In this document: positions 34,790 to 46,130 of the stretch, piece by piece
Numbering within the stretch: the first letter of the stretch is position 1
Layout of the letters: each line of letters opens with the position of its first letter
Assembly: GCA_034231615.1 (NCBI GenBank)
Contig: CM067312.1
Coordinates: 7,872,546-7,936,545 of the forward strand
DNA length: 64,000 bases
Direction of reading: 5' to 3'
Origin: Meghimatium bilineatum
Lineage: Eukaryota > Mollusca > Gastropoda > Stylommatophora > Philomycidae
Position numbers and translations under genes: made by a program
Notes under the pieces: model-generated
Databases searched by the model: none
Told to the model about the DNA's origin: nothing
What the model saw: the letters and a program-made list of their open reading frames with translations, nothing else

Positions 34790-34822
34790 AAACATTTGAT
34801 GTTTCGGTCAGAATATCTTTTT
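34790..34822 (-). other. Hammerhead-like motif (degenerate)
   Basis: Reverse strand AAAAAAGATATTCTGACC then GAAACATCAAATG. Confidence 0.3.
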
Positions 34823-34829
34823 TAAATAG

Positions 34830-35130
34830 ATATATAATAATATATAGGTAAGTCAGCAGCAAAAATATTTATTGAAAATATCTCTAAGAATATAATAAAA
34901 AAAGAGTCCCTTGTTTTGTTGGCTGCTGCGGTGATTACTTTTTATTATTTTCTTAGAGATGTTGGAAATTAATAATTGTTTTTTGTTTTATTATTTGCTG
35001 TTTAATTATTGTATTTCTGTTCAGATGGTGATCGTATAGCCTTCATAATATCAACTGTTATTCTACGCTATTCGTTGTAGTAGAGTAGCTTTAGTGGGTG
35101 CATTCTGAAACCGAAGTCAAGCTATGGAGT
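34830..35130. other. Unassigned intronic DNA
   Basis: AT-rich; nothing recognised. Confidence 0.4.
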
Positions 35131-35131
35131 A

Positions 35132-35459
35132 TAGAAGTGATCTGTCTATTCGCTAAACCATTTGTTGCCTTTCAGAGTCAGGGGTAGAAGTGATCTGTCT
35201 ATTCGCTAAACCATTTGTTGCCTTTCAGAGTCAGGGATAGAAGTGATCTGTCTAGTCGCTAAACCATTTGTTGCCTTTCAGAGTCAGGGGTAGAAGTGAT
35301 GAGTCTATTCGCTAAACCATTTGTTGCCTTTCAGAGTCAGGGGTAGAAGTGATCAGTCTATTCGCTAAACCATTTGTTGCCTTTCAGCGTCAGGAGTAGA
35401 AGTGATCTGTCTATTCGCTAAACCATTTGTTGCCTTTCAGCGTCAGGAGTAGAAGTGAT
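35132..35459. repeat. 53-bp minisatellite with acceptor-like tracts, 6 units
   Basis: Units start TAGAAGTGATCTGTCTATTC and contain TTTGTTGCCTTTCAG followed by AG or CG. On the gene's sense strand each unit has a pyrimidine tract plus CAG, a plausible 3' splice site, at 35175 and every 53 bases after. Confidence 0.95.
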
Positions 35460-35646
35460 AAACAATAGAAGCATAGAATGAAGGTGAAAATATGTCAGTT
35501 TTTACATCAAGGGTTATTTCAACAACTTGTTGATGTCTTCATTGCGGTAACAACAACAATATAACGAACATCAACGACAACACCAACACCAAGGATAAAA
35601 CATAAAACATCCATTAATTATGTTGTAATTTAATCGTTATTTTAAA

Positions 35647-35969
<323 letters not shown>

Positions 35970-36099
35970 GTTGTTTATCTGTCTTCTTCCTAACTATGTG
36001 TTTGTTTATCTATACGTTTTTGGTGAATAATGGAAAAAACCAATGCTCTCCATTTCACGTGATGCGATACTGAAATTTTGCATGTCGTTTTGCATCTAT

Positions 36100-36485
36100 A
36101 GCCTTGAAGGTAGTTCTACGTAGAGTTTTGTATAATTCTTTCTCTCTATGTTTTGCCATCTTTTTTCATTCATTCAAAGTACATATCTAATATTTCTATC
36201 GTTTCTTCTTATTGTCATAGAAACATATTGCTGTTTGTTGTCTTCTCTGTCCTGCATGTTTACTTGAATTCTTCCCACCCAATATTTAAGTTTTCTAAGA
36301 CATTTATTCTCAAATGAACTTAATATTTTCTCCAGTGCTTTTGTTAACTTCCAACTTTCGCAATCATATGTTAGTTCGGATATCATACTGGAGTTAAACA
36401 TTTTTAGTTTGGCATATTTATGTATTGTCTTTTTTATTTCCAAGTGTGTGTTAATTTTAACATGTGCATCCGGTTTATTCACATT
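36100..36485 (-). mobile_element. LINE reverse-transcriptase C-terminal remnant
   Basis: Reverse strand encodes INTHLEIKKTIHKYAKLKMF, then ELTYDCESWKLTKALEKIL and FENKCLRKLKYWVGRIQVN. It aligns by eye with the remnant at 22860-23320 (LTYGCESWK...FENECFRRLL), so it is the same family, decayed. Confidence 0.72.
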
Positions 36486-37120
36486 TCTTGTCTTCCCTAT
36501 GTTTGTCCTATGTCTTCCCTATGTTTGTCAAATAAGTTATCTATGTTACTGTTATGTCTTTCTTATGTTAGTCTTATATCTTCCATATATTTGTCATATG
36601 TTTTCCATATGTTTGTCATATCATCTCTATGTTTGTCATATCTTACCTATGTTTGTTAGGGCCAGATAAATGGAACATTTTATATGGAACAAAACAACAG
36701 CTCACAAACACATGCATATATCCACAATGGCATTGGGTCAAACGGAATGAGCCCATGGACCGCTGAATCAGCAACCTATGTTTGATGTATTTGACCTATG
36801 TTAGTCCTATGTCTTCCTCATGTTTGTTATATCTTCCATATCTTTATTCTATCTTCCATATCTTTATTCTATCTTCCATATCTTTGTTCTATCTTCCATA
36901 TCTTTGTTCTATCTTCCCTATCTTTGGCATATCTTACCTAATTTAGTGACATGTCTTCCCTAGATTTGTTGTATCTGAACTATGTCAGTCTTATATCTTC
37001 CCTAAGTTAGTACCATGTCTTACCTTGCTAGTCCTATGTCTTCCCTAAGTTAGTACCATGTCTTACCTTGCTAGTCCTATGTTTTCCCTATGGTTGTCCT
37101 ATCTGACCTATGTCGGTCTA
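36480..37120. repeat. Degenerate TATGTTTGTCxTATGTCTTCC array
   Basis: Loose repeats of about 18-22 bases such as CTATGTCTTCCCTATGTTTG, with a better 19-bp series (TTCTATCTTCCATATCTTT) near 36840-36920. Interrupted at 36660-36780 by a segment related to 5890-5960. Confidence 0.75.
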
Positions 37121-37369
37121 TGTATTTTTTATGACATTCCTTTGTCCATCCTTCATTGTATGTTCTTATGAGCAGTCATTCCAATCATACAGCTGTAGGC
37201 ACATCATCATCACGAATTTTACACATATAATCATACAGTTGTAGGCACTTCATCATCACAAATTTTACACATGTAGTCATACAATTATTACTAGATTAGA
37301 CATTCAAGATGTCTTCCTCAATGGTAAAATGTACAGTTCATGAAAAATTTTTACACTTGATAATATTAT

Positions 37370-37492
37370 ATTTACATGTTGAAATTATTGTGCTATCATC
37401 ACTGTATGACATTATTGTGCTATCATCACTGTATCACATTATTGTGCTATCATCACTGTATCACATTATTGTGCTATCACTGTATCACATTT
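37370..37492. repeat. 25-bp tandem repeat abutting the last coding exon, about 4.5 units
   Basis: Units CATTATTGTGCTATCATCAC then TGTAT. It ends about 40 bases before the acceptor of the terminal exon, inside the likely branch-point zone. Confidence 0.9.
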
Positions 37493-37533
37493 ATAATAGA
37501 TGTTATTTTTATGGTTTATTTTTCATTCTCCAG

Positions 37534-38276
37534 ACCATACCAGCAACAAGTTGGGCTCTCAAATGTACCATCGTGGGGGTCCTGCCATTCCTGACGCCAA
37601 GAATAGGCACCAACTCTATCATCAGCACAGACTTTCGCTACATCCTCCAAAAACGGGGCGACAAATGCCAGTCGTGCCGTCCAAAGAGACACCTTTGAGA
37701 CCATCTACAACTTCTCAACGGTCTCCTTACAGTTCGGTAACTTCCGACTTTGAATCGGACTATTCCGGAGACCAAGGTTCCCACAATAGATCAGACTCAG
37801 AGAGACCAGCACAAGTTCATCAATACTTTCATACTTTAGGGAATCCTGGAAGTGCCTCAATGGCCGCAAATCAGGTACCTATGTTCAGACCTCATGGTCC
37901 AAACTCTTCTATGAATATGGCACAAGACTGGCCCAGCCGTTTAGCGCAGTCCTACAACATCAACACACCTGCAAATAACAGCGCTCTCATGCGGTCCTTC
38001 CACGGGCAATCCAGCAATCGTTTCGCCATATCTCCTCCAATGACGAGCTTAAGCTCAGAACGTTTAACTCACCCAAATACGGACAGAACCTACACATCAC
38101 CGTCGGACAGATCCTACAAGTACGCCGACAGATCAAACACTTTATCCTCACTCACAAATACTCAATCAAGCCTCAACGATGATGACCGAACAACGACTTC
38201 CGGAAGTTATTCTATAAATCACGATGATGTCCGACGGGAAATTGACTCCATGATTGTTCGCGATAGTGTTGTATAG
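37534..38276 (+). CDS. Protocadherin-like gene, terminal coding exon (C-terminal cytoplasmic tail)
   Basis: Last coding exon. The acceptor is TTTTTCATTCTCCAG, ending 37533. The first two bases (AC) complete the codon begun by the final G of exon B, giving Asp, and the frame then runs open for 246 codons to TAG at 38274-38276. The product is a Ser/Thr/Asn/Pro-rich, low-hydrophobicity tail without a membrane segment. It holds DFESDYSGDQGSHNRSDSER, a Met/Asn-rich centre, and a C-terminus reading DDDRTTTSGSYSIN followed by DDVRREIDSMIVRDSVV. I associate a TTTSGSY block near the end with lophotrochozoan protocadherins, from memory and unverified. Protocadherins are homophilic adhesion and recognition receptors of neurons; the tail binds cytoplasmic partners. 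Another single-pass adhesion receptor with a similar tail cannot be excluded. Confidence 0.68.
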
Positions 38277-38470
38277 ATCTATATAATCGTCAGTAGTAGG
38301 TCGACGATTCCACCTTGAACTACGCAAAACAAATATAACATCTACATAGATAAACATTATGTAGATTAATCATATTTATTTGTGAGATTAACAAACTGGC
38401 TTTAAATGATATATTTTGACAATATTTTTCATATTTACATATTTATTTGAATAATTTCAAATTTGTGCTG
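38277..38470 (+). other. Proximal 3' UTR of the protocadherin-like gene
   Basis: AT-rich sequence after the stop codon. No AATAAA or ATTAAA is seen in these 194 bases. A LINE 3' end begins about 195 bases after the stop, so the transcript either ends early at a non-canonical signal or runs into the LINE. Confidence 0.35.
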
Positions 38471-38900
38471 CTAATTATTTCTTGATTCTTGGTTAGAAAC
38501 TGGCCTCACAGCACGGGGGGGGGGGGCATTCCCATAAGTGTTCCGCCCTCTGTTCCAGCAGCCGTCCGACACGATGGTGTTTCGAGTCTAATGCCGCCGA
38601 AACAGTCGTCGACATTAGGGCACAACTCTGGCCATTGCGACAGGTTTCTTTGTTGCTCCGCCCACCCACGCCGTGCCCGCAACAGTTTAAGCACAACGTC
38701 GGCCTGTCGGAACAACATGGTAACTGTTATCGAAGGTTACGACTATGGGATTGTATAGATCATGTGTCATGAAGCTTTTCTAAGAAGATACCCTCAATAT
38801 AAAGGCATGCCATCTACAAAGGTTTTCTGTTGCATGGTTGGATTGTCTAGTGAGCCAATGGTGAGACCCATAGACGCAACCGCATGCTAATTGTTGAGAG
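38471..38900 (+). mobile_element. LINE 3' end (EGYDY family) in the 3' flank of the protocadherin-like gene
   Basis: Begins within TTGATTCTTGG and encodes recognisable pieces: RPLFQQP-like sequence, then CRNNMVTVIEGYDYGIV and a stop at about 38756-38758, followed by the 3' tract with ATGAAGC, GGTTTTCTGTTGCATGG and TTGTCTAGTGAGCC. The same C-terminus is on the minus strand at 52752-53033. Confidence 0.7.
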
Positions 38901-38973
38901 CTAAATGACAAATTGGTGTGCACCTTGTAACAGTAACAAACATTGACATCATGCACAGTAATATTTCATACAT

Positions 38974-40574
38974 CTATGGACCACTCCATGTTATATTACT
39001 ATGGACCACTCTATGTTATATGATTATGGACCACTCCATGTTATATGACTATGGACCACTCCATGTTATATGACTATGGACCACTCAATTTTATATGACT
39101 AGAACACTCCATGTTATATGACTAGAACACTCCGCGTTATATGACTAGAACAGTCCGTGTTATATGACTAAAACACTCCGTGTTATATGATTAGAACACT
39201 CCGTGTTATATGATTAGAACACTCCGTGTTATATGGCTAGAACACTCCGTGTTATATGACTAAAACACTCCGTGTTATATGATTAGAACACTCCGTGTTA
39301 TATGGCTAGAACACTCCGTGTTATATGACTAGAACACTCCATGTTATATGACTAGAACACTCCGTGTTATATGACTAGAACACTCCATGTTATATGGCTA
39401 GAACACTCCATGTTATATGACTAGAACACTCCATGTTATATGGCTAGAACACTCCATGTTATATGGCTAGAACACTCCATGTTATATGACTAGAACACTC
39501 CATGTTATATGACTAGAACACTCCATGTTATATGGCTAGAACACTCCGTGTTATATGACTAGAACACTCCGTGTTATATAACTAGAACACTCCGTGTTAT
39601 ATGACTAGAACACTCCGTGTTATATGATTAGAACACTCCGTGTTATATGGCTAGAACACTCCGTGTTATATGACTAGAACACTCCATGTTATATGACTAG
39701 AACACTCCGTGTTATATGACTAGAACACTCCATGTTATATGGCTAGAACACTCCATGTTATATGGCTAGAACACTCCATGTTATATGGCTAGAACACTCC
39801 ATGTTATATGGCTAGAACACTCCATGTTATATGGCTAGAACACTCCATGTTATATGGCTAGAACACTCCATGTTATATGGCTAGAACACTCCAAGTTATA
39901 TGGCTAGAACACTCCATGTTATATGGCTAGAACACTCCATGTTATATGACTAGAACACTCCATGTTATATGACTAAAACACTCCGTGTTATATGATTAGA
40001 ACACTCCGTGTTATATGATTAGAACACTCCATGTTATATGACTAGAACACTCCATGTTATATGGCTAGAACACTCCATGTTATATGGCTAGAACACTCCA
40101 TGTTATATGACTAGAACACTCCATGTTATATGACTAGAACACTCCATGTTATATGGCTAGAACACTCCGTGTTATATGACTAGAACACTCCGTGTTATAT
40201 AACTAGAACACTCCGTGTTATATGACTAGAACACTCCGTGTTATATGATTAGAACACTCAGTGTTATATGGCTAGAACACTCCGTGTTATATGACTAGAA
40301 CACTCCATGTTATATGACTAGAACACTCCGTGTTATATGACTAGAACACTCCATGTTATATGGCTAGAACACTCCATGTTATATGGCTAGAACACTCCAT
40401 GTTATATGGCTAGAACACTCCATGTTATATGGCTAGAACACTCCATGTTATATGGCTAGAACACTCCATGTTATATGGCTAGAACACTCCGTGTTATATA
40501 ACTAGAACACTCAGTGTTATATGACTAGAACACTCCGTGTTATATGACTAAAACACTCCGTGTTATATGACTAT
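38974..40574. repeat. 23-bp satellite, about 69 units, with a 621-bp higher-order repeat
   Basis: Unit GTTATATGGCTAGAACACTC then CAT, with GAC/GAT/GGC and CAT/CGT variants. A rare unit GTTATATAACTAG occurs at 39573 and 40194, exactly 621 bases (27 units) apart. The variant order that follows is identical except for one base over at least eight units, so a 27-unit block was duplicated recently. Confidence 0.96.
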
Positions 40575-40579
40575 TGTTG

Positions 40580-40850
40580 TTGAAATATCTTATTTAGGAC
40601 ATATCAAGGAACCTAGTGGTATCTGGGTCCGATTCCAAGTAAGCAATGTTTTTTTTTGTTGTGTCGAAGTGTAAATTTGTTTTAAATCCACCCTGAACAC
40701 GACATGGCGACAGCAAGGGCATGCACCTTTATCATATAAGCCACTGAAACATCTCTGTAATTCCCTAACTAATAAAATGCTGTATTGACAGATAGATAAA
40801 CCCTCAATTATTTGCTGCAGTATTTAGTTAATATTTACGTTCAGTAAGTT
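40580..40850. other. Unassigned flank of the LINE; tRNA-SINE-like phrase
   Basis: Contains CTGGGTCCGATTCCAAG (B-box-like) and GACATGGCGACAGCAAGGGC, which resembles 60735-60780 (CAACGGCAGCAAGGGC...ACACAAGCCAC). Possibly an old SINE. Confidence 0.35.
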
Positions 40851-41522
40851 GCCAAGAAAACAGAAGTAATGGTTATTTCAAAGAAAGAAAATAACACACC
40901 TTGCAAGATCATAGTGAATGATATAGTATTAAAACAGGTCCACCAATTCAAATATCTAGGTACAATTATTACAGCAGATGGAAGAAGTTCAACAGAAATA
41001 AGATGCAGAATAGGACAGGCAAATACAACATTCAGAAAAATGAAAAATATACTGTGTAATAAGACCTTGTCATTAGAGGTGAGAAAGAGAGTTCTGCAGT
41101 GCTATATAACCCCTATACTAACATATGGGTGCGGGTCTTGGACAATAAACAAACTGGAAAGTGGGAGATTGGAGGCAACAGAGATGTGGTTCTACAGAAG
41201 AATGCTGAGAATACCATGGACTGCCAGAAAAACTAATTTAGAGGTGTTAAAAGAGTTAAATGCGAAACGGACCTTAATCAAGAATATAAGAAAAAGGCAA
41301 TCTTCTTTTTTTGGCCACTTCATGAGACAGGCAGGTTTAGAGAACATAATCACAACAGGCAAGATTGAAGGCACCAGAGACAGAGGGCGACAACGTGAGA
41401 AAATATTAGACAGTTTGACAACCTGGCACGGCAAAGAAACAACAACGACTTTGATACATAATACTGTGGACAGAGAGCTGTGGAGAGCCATGACCGCCTA
41501 CGCCACCCGGCATGGCACCTGA
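40851..41522 (+). mobile_element. LINE reverse-transcriptase C-terminal fragment, 5'-truncated
   Basis: An open frame of about 220 codons follows an in-frame stop. It starts AKKTEVMVISKK and includes FKYLGTIITADGRSSTEI, ILTYGCGSWTINKLE, WFYRRMLRIPWTARKTN, FFGHFMRQAGLE and EGTRDRGRQREKILDSL, ending TRHGT and a stop at 41520-41522. These are the thumb and C-terminal motifs of apurinic-endonuclease LINEs; the polymerase YxDD core and endonuclease are missing. The frame is intact, suggesting a fairly young 5'-truncated insertion. The last 173 bases lie inside the duplicated block, which may therefore begin anywhere upstream of the window. The clade is not assigned. Confidence 0.85.
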
Positions 41523-42200
41523 TGACGATGAAGTTGCCATTACTTTACGAACTGTCTCGATGTTCTGTTACCTGTAGCTGAAAATGAAGTAAGTATCTTG
41601 ACCCTCCGAGACGTTCTCTCTATCTCCCAAACACAGAACCGGTCTAAGTGGTTATATTGGAGTGTGTTTGTATTTCGTTTTCCGTGTCTGGTCGAAGTGT
41701 GGGAGCCCAGGTATATTGCAGGTAAAAGAAATGATATCCTCGCAGAAATCTAGGCATGGAGCTTCATCGTGATTCGTCACAAAGGTCATATGAAGAGTAG
41801 TCAACCCCATGCACAACCTACTTAGTCGTTTCCTACATTATGCATGGCAGATTGTTACTAGTATTTCCTCTCTTTTTCCAACAGACGATGAAATATAAGC
41901 TGTGAAATACCATTATAGCAACTATGTACGGATCAACGAAATATATATGTAATAACAGAAATTCGTTATAAACAGCACAAACAATTAAGAATATGTATAA
42001 TCAGAAGTTTTTCAGTGTATTAAATATGGACATTTAAAAAAATTAATGTAGAGGTATTTCACTGTATAAACAAAAATAAAAGGAAATAAATATAATTGGG
42101 TAATTCTGAAAAGTGTTGTTAAATACACATGTTAAAAAAAAAGTATGTGATATAGGGATTTCACTGTAAATAGTAAAGTTTGTATAACGTATTCTACCTT
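41523..42200. other. LINE 3' flank and unassigned DNA (copy B)
   Basis: Partner of 174-850; no gene. Confidence 0.5.
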
Positions 42201-42211
42201 GAACTGTCTTT

Positions 42212-42370
42212 CCCGCCGAAGACGGATGTGTCGGGCCATTGGCGCAAATAAAACGGCGACACAGCGCATTTCCATTTTCTGGACTACATCCTGCTGGAAA
42301 TATAGCAGGACCATGATCCAGCTAGATCCAGTTGGAGTTTGAGAATGAACGCAGAAGAAGAAGAAGAAGA
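42212..42370 (+). mobile_element. S1 element, 5'-truncated, present only in copy B, with target duplication
   Basis: A 159-base S1 3' part (GACGGATGTGTCGGG, TGGACTACATCCTGCTGG, GGAGTTTGAGAATGAACGC, then GAAGAAGAAG) flanked by perfect GAACTGTCTTT direct repeats at 42201-42211 and 42371-42381. Copy A has one GAACTGTCTTT at 851-861 and no element. This is a clean retrotransposition event and shows that S1 uses target-primed insertion. Confidence 0.95.
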
Positions 42371-42756
42371 GAACTGTCTTTAATGAAGTTACCTCTACGC
42401 CTAGTATTATAATCTGTGTTTCCATGCATATAACTTGTTCAGGCGGTTGACAAAATACAACCCGCTTAGCCATGTGGACTGCGCTACATGGCAGATTAAA
42501 AACTACTACATCCACTGGTACATTAGATCAGAAAATATGAATTATAAGTTACAAAGGCAAACTGTAAAGTAGTAAGCTATAAAAAATAATACGAAACTAA
42601 ACAGCAATATTTGATAGCACTGTTTGAAAATGGTGTTCATGAGAAAATATTCTTTTGGGGACAAATGTCAGTCAGGTTTGTAGGTATGTAGATAAGGTGA
42701 GGGTGCGGGTTTAAAGCCACCCGTCATTTAGGAATTCAGAACAGAAAAACACTTAG

Positions 42757-43034
42757 ATTCTTCTTCTTCTTCTTCTGCGTTAGTTCCCAAACTCCTGCAT
42801 ATCATCAGGATGTAGTCCGGAGAACGGAATGCGTTGTGTCATGGTTTACAGCATTGCTGAGATATCTGCGCCTTTCGGCTTGACACATCCGACTTCAGCA
42901 TGGCTTTGGGTCACTGACCCTATATGGGATGGGACAGCCAACTCCATCCCATAACCTCCTTAGTCGCTTTTTACGACATGCGTGGAAGGTAAACAGTGTT
43001 GCCATTCTCTGTGTTGCTCCCCTTTCGGGCCCCT
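42757..43034 (-). mobile_element. S1 element, full-length-looking (copy B)
   Basis: Allele of the copy at 1460-1738, with one extra TTC in its tail and a short TCTGTG insertion near the head. Confidence 0.8.
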
Positions 43035-43039
43035 GACAC

Positions 43040-43900
43040 AATAAAGATGTAATGGCTGGTGCATCACAGAGCAATGCAGGGAAAAACAAATATATGTAAG
43101 GAGTAGTGTAATACAAAACAAACCATACTAACGACATCGACAAAAACTAACGACGTTTTGGCTAAAAAATCTTCCTCATGATATAAACAAACAGCAAGAA
43201 ATGAATATTTTACAAAGAAAAATAATGTAAGAGAAGAGCAAAAGAAGATGACAATTGAGAGAAAAAGAGAGAGGAAAAGAAATGAAAAGAGCAAGTATAA
43301 TAAAAAGAAATAGGTAAGTGATACCACAGAAAATAACTATGTATGTGAAATCTGGTGTAGTGGAACAGATTAGTTGAAGTAAATGTCCTTAAACGTAATA
43401 GTAGAATAACGATGGTGAACACGGTTCACAATAACAGAGGGTATTGCAGGAAAGAGAGGAAAAGAAGGAGAAACATGAAGTAGAAAAAATAAAATAAAAT
43501 GTGTATACTAGGATACCTCAATAACGTATCTCCTATTCTTCCATCCCCCCCTTCCCGCACTAATAACAAAAGCAGTCACAAATACCCATTCTCCGGTGTA
43601 TGCATGCAATGAACCTGTCAAAAAAAAATAGATCAGAGCAAAAGTTTTGCTAATCATTGGAGACAAACAATAATAACACACATACCAACGTTTCGACAAA
43701 AAGACTTTTCAAAAGAAAAGCTGTCGTTATTTGTTGTAAATGTATTCTTGGTTAAGGTCAGTTGGTTAAAACGTCGATTCGTGTGTGTTATTATATGTTT
43801 TTCCAATTATTAGCAAAACTTCTTTACCCTGTTACAAGTTTCACCTAAGGAGGGTGTGATTGGTTTATTTGTTTCATTCCTTGGGTCTTAGTGACTCCAG
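43040..43900. other. Unassigned DNA with three hammerhead-like motifs (copy B)
   Basis: Motifs at about 43145-43182 (minus), 43683-43712 (minus) and 43753-43795 (plus), matching copy A. Confidence 0.4.
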
Positions 43901-43902
43901 AG

Positions 43903-44305
43903 CTATGCTGAATGTGGATGTGCTGGATCATAAGATGCAGATATTGTAACCAATTGCAAAATATGATAAAATGTATTCCACTCTACGGTATACATCCTGC
44001 TAATATGTGGGAGTTTAAGAACGGACTCAGAAGACAAGCAGTTGTATTATAAGTTCCACAAACTAATCATGTCTTCCTCTGCTTCTACTTTCGTTCTGAA
44101 ACTCAACGCTGATTAGCAGGATACCGTTCGGATATCAATATCTGTTATTTTCGGCCTAACACATCCGACTTCAACGCGGCTTCTCAGTTACTTTGATTCT
44201 ATATGAGATAGGACGGCCAACTCCACCCCCAAAGCCTCCTAGTCGTCTTTTACTACAAGCATGGAAGATAACCAGTATCGAATTTTCTTTATTCCTGCTT
44301 CCACA
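43903..44305. mobile_element. Tail-to-tail S1 pair (copy B)
   Basis: A plus-strand 3' half (43903-44065) facing a minus-strand copy (44088-44305); alleles of 2585-3003. Confidence 0.6.
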
Positions 44306-44317
44306 GGGACGAGACTA

Positions 44318-45330
44318 ATTATGTCAAGTGTTCCTGAATCACTATTTGTATTATGTCAAGTGTTCCTGAATCACTATTTGTATTATGTCAAGTGTTCCTG
44401 AATCACTAACTGTATCATGTCAAGTATTCCTGAATCACTATTTGTATTCTGTTTTATCAATTTTTATGCTAAATATCAATGCCTTTAAGTCATAATATGA
44501 TCGTGGCACACTGCAGATCTGATTATAAAATGCAATGTGCTACTTTGTCATACTGATTAGAATGCAACATGCTACTTTGTAAAGCTAATTATAATGTTGT
44601 ACACTACTTTGTGAGAATGATTACAATACAATGTATTACATTGTAAGACTAACGTCAACGCAAATATAAACTTTGTAAACTTGATTTGCATGTTGTTGTA
44701 TGTTACTTTGCTGAGCTGAATAAAATGTAACATGTTACTTTAGTAAACTGAGTAAGATATACTACACTACTTTATACAGTTTATTAGATATACTGCATGT
44801 TCTCAATGAACACACTGGTTAGAATTTAACTTGATACTTTGTGAAATGACTAGAATATAAAGTGTTACTTTATAAAACTGTTTAGATTGTACTGTTGTAT
44901 AACTGTTTAGATTGTACTGTTGTAAAACTGTTTAGATTGTGTGAACTGTCTAGACGGTATTGTTACTTTGTGTTAACTTTTTAAGGTATTGTTACTTTGT
45001 TTGAATTGTTTGGAAGGTACAATTACTTTGAGTGAAATGTTTAAAGGGTGCTATTACTTTGTGTGAACTGTTTAGAATGTGCCATTACTTTTTGTGAACT
45101 GTTTAAAAGGTGTTGTTATTTTGTGTGAGCTTTTTAGAATGCATTTTTACTCTGTGTAAACTCTTTAGAAAATATTATTAATTTGTGTTAACTTTTTAGA
45201 AGATATTGTTAATTTATTTGAAATGTTTATAATCAACTGTTATTCTGTTTTTTTAACAAATTTTTCTTAGCTGTTTAGAATATAAAGTGCAAATTTATAA
45301 AACCCTTAAAATGTAGTGTTACTTTGTACA
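44318..45330. repeat. 32-bp repeat (4 units) and degenerate TTACTTTGT array (copy B)
   Basis: The 32-bp units occupy about 44318-44447, then the old array. Near 44880-44940 this copy has an extra triplication of AACTGTTTAGATTGTACTGT. Confidence 0.8.
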
Positions 45331-46130
45331 GCTTATTACAATGTAATCACAGACAATCATACGCAGTTGAGGATCAGGTAATTGGATAACCTTAATTGAT
45401 AACTAAATTCTTAGACATAATTCCTGGTTTTCAGCTTTCGTTCACTAATAATGTCTATATCTGATTAGTTTTTACTTGTATGATTTAGGTGGGTTTTTTT
45501 CCCATCTATTTCTTGTTTTGTACCATAGAGTTTAACAACAATACGTATATCAGAAGGCCAGTGTGTTCACCATAATCTGTTATAGTTTGCACAATCTTGA
45601 TGGATATGATCTGCAGAGTGGCTTTCTAGACTGCACACTTTGGTACGAACTTTTAATTTCTGGTACATATGGCTACTTACGGTCTACGAATTTGTGAGTG
45701 AGTATACGCCCTGATACAACTAGAATGGACTCCTAGATATTACTGAAGCAGCAGACCTCGTAATTCTTGATCAGGAAACAGGTTCAATGCATAATCGGCA
45801 TCCCCATAAATGTTATCCTTGCTAATTCTGTCAGCCATCTAAAAGTATATAGGCTCAGTGTCCACATCAGTTGTTGCTTCTTCTGGCCTCTCCAGTAAGG
45901 AAGAACATGCTCTCTTCTTCCCTGGTCACTACCATTGTATGTGTTTCGAATGTATTCTCGATAAAGGCTTGTTGGTCGAAACGTCGATTTGTGTGTGTTA
46001 TTTTGTGTCCTTTCAGTTTTTAGCTAAGTCTGATTACCCAGTTCCAAACTTCGCCTGTTGATTTCAGTTTTGTTGCAGTGAGTACTCGAACTCCCATTTC
46101 TTTCATTCTTTGAACAAGTAGATTGGTTCT
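45330..46130. other. Unassigned DNA with one hammerhead-like motif (copy B)
   Basis: Motif at about 45955-45990: CTCGATAAAGGCTTG then TTGGTCGAAACGTCGATTTG. Confidence 0.4.

Noticed and set aside
38974-40574. CRISPR-like regular repeats
   Set aside because: Repeats are contiguous with no unique spacers, and the DNA is eukaryotic.
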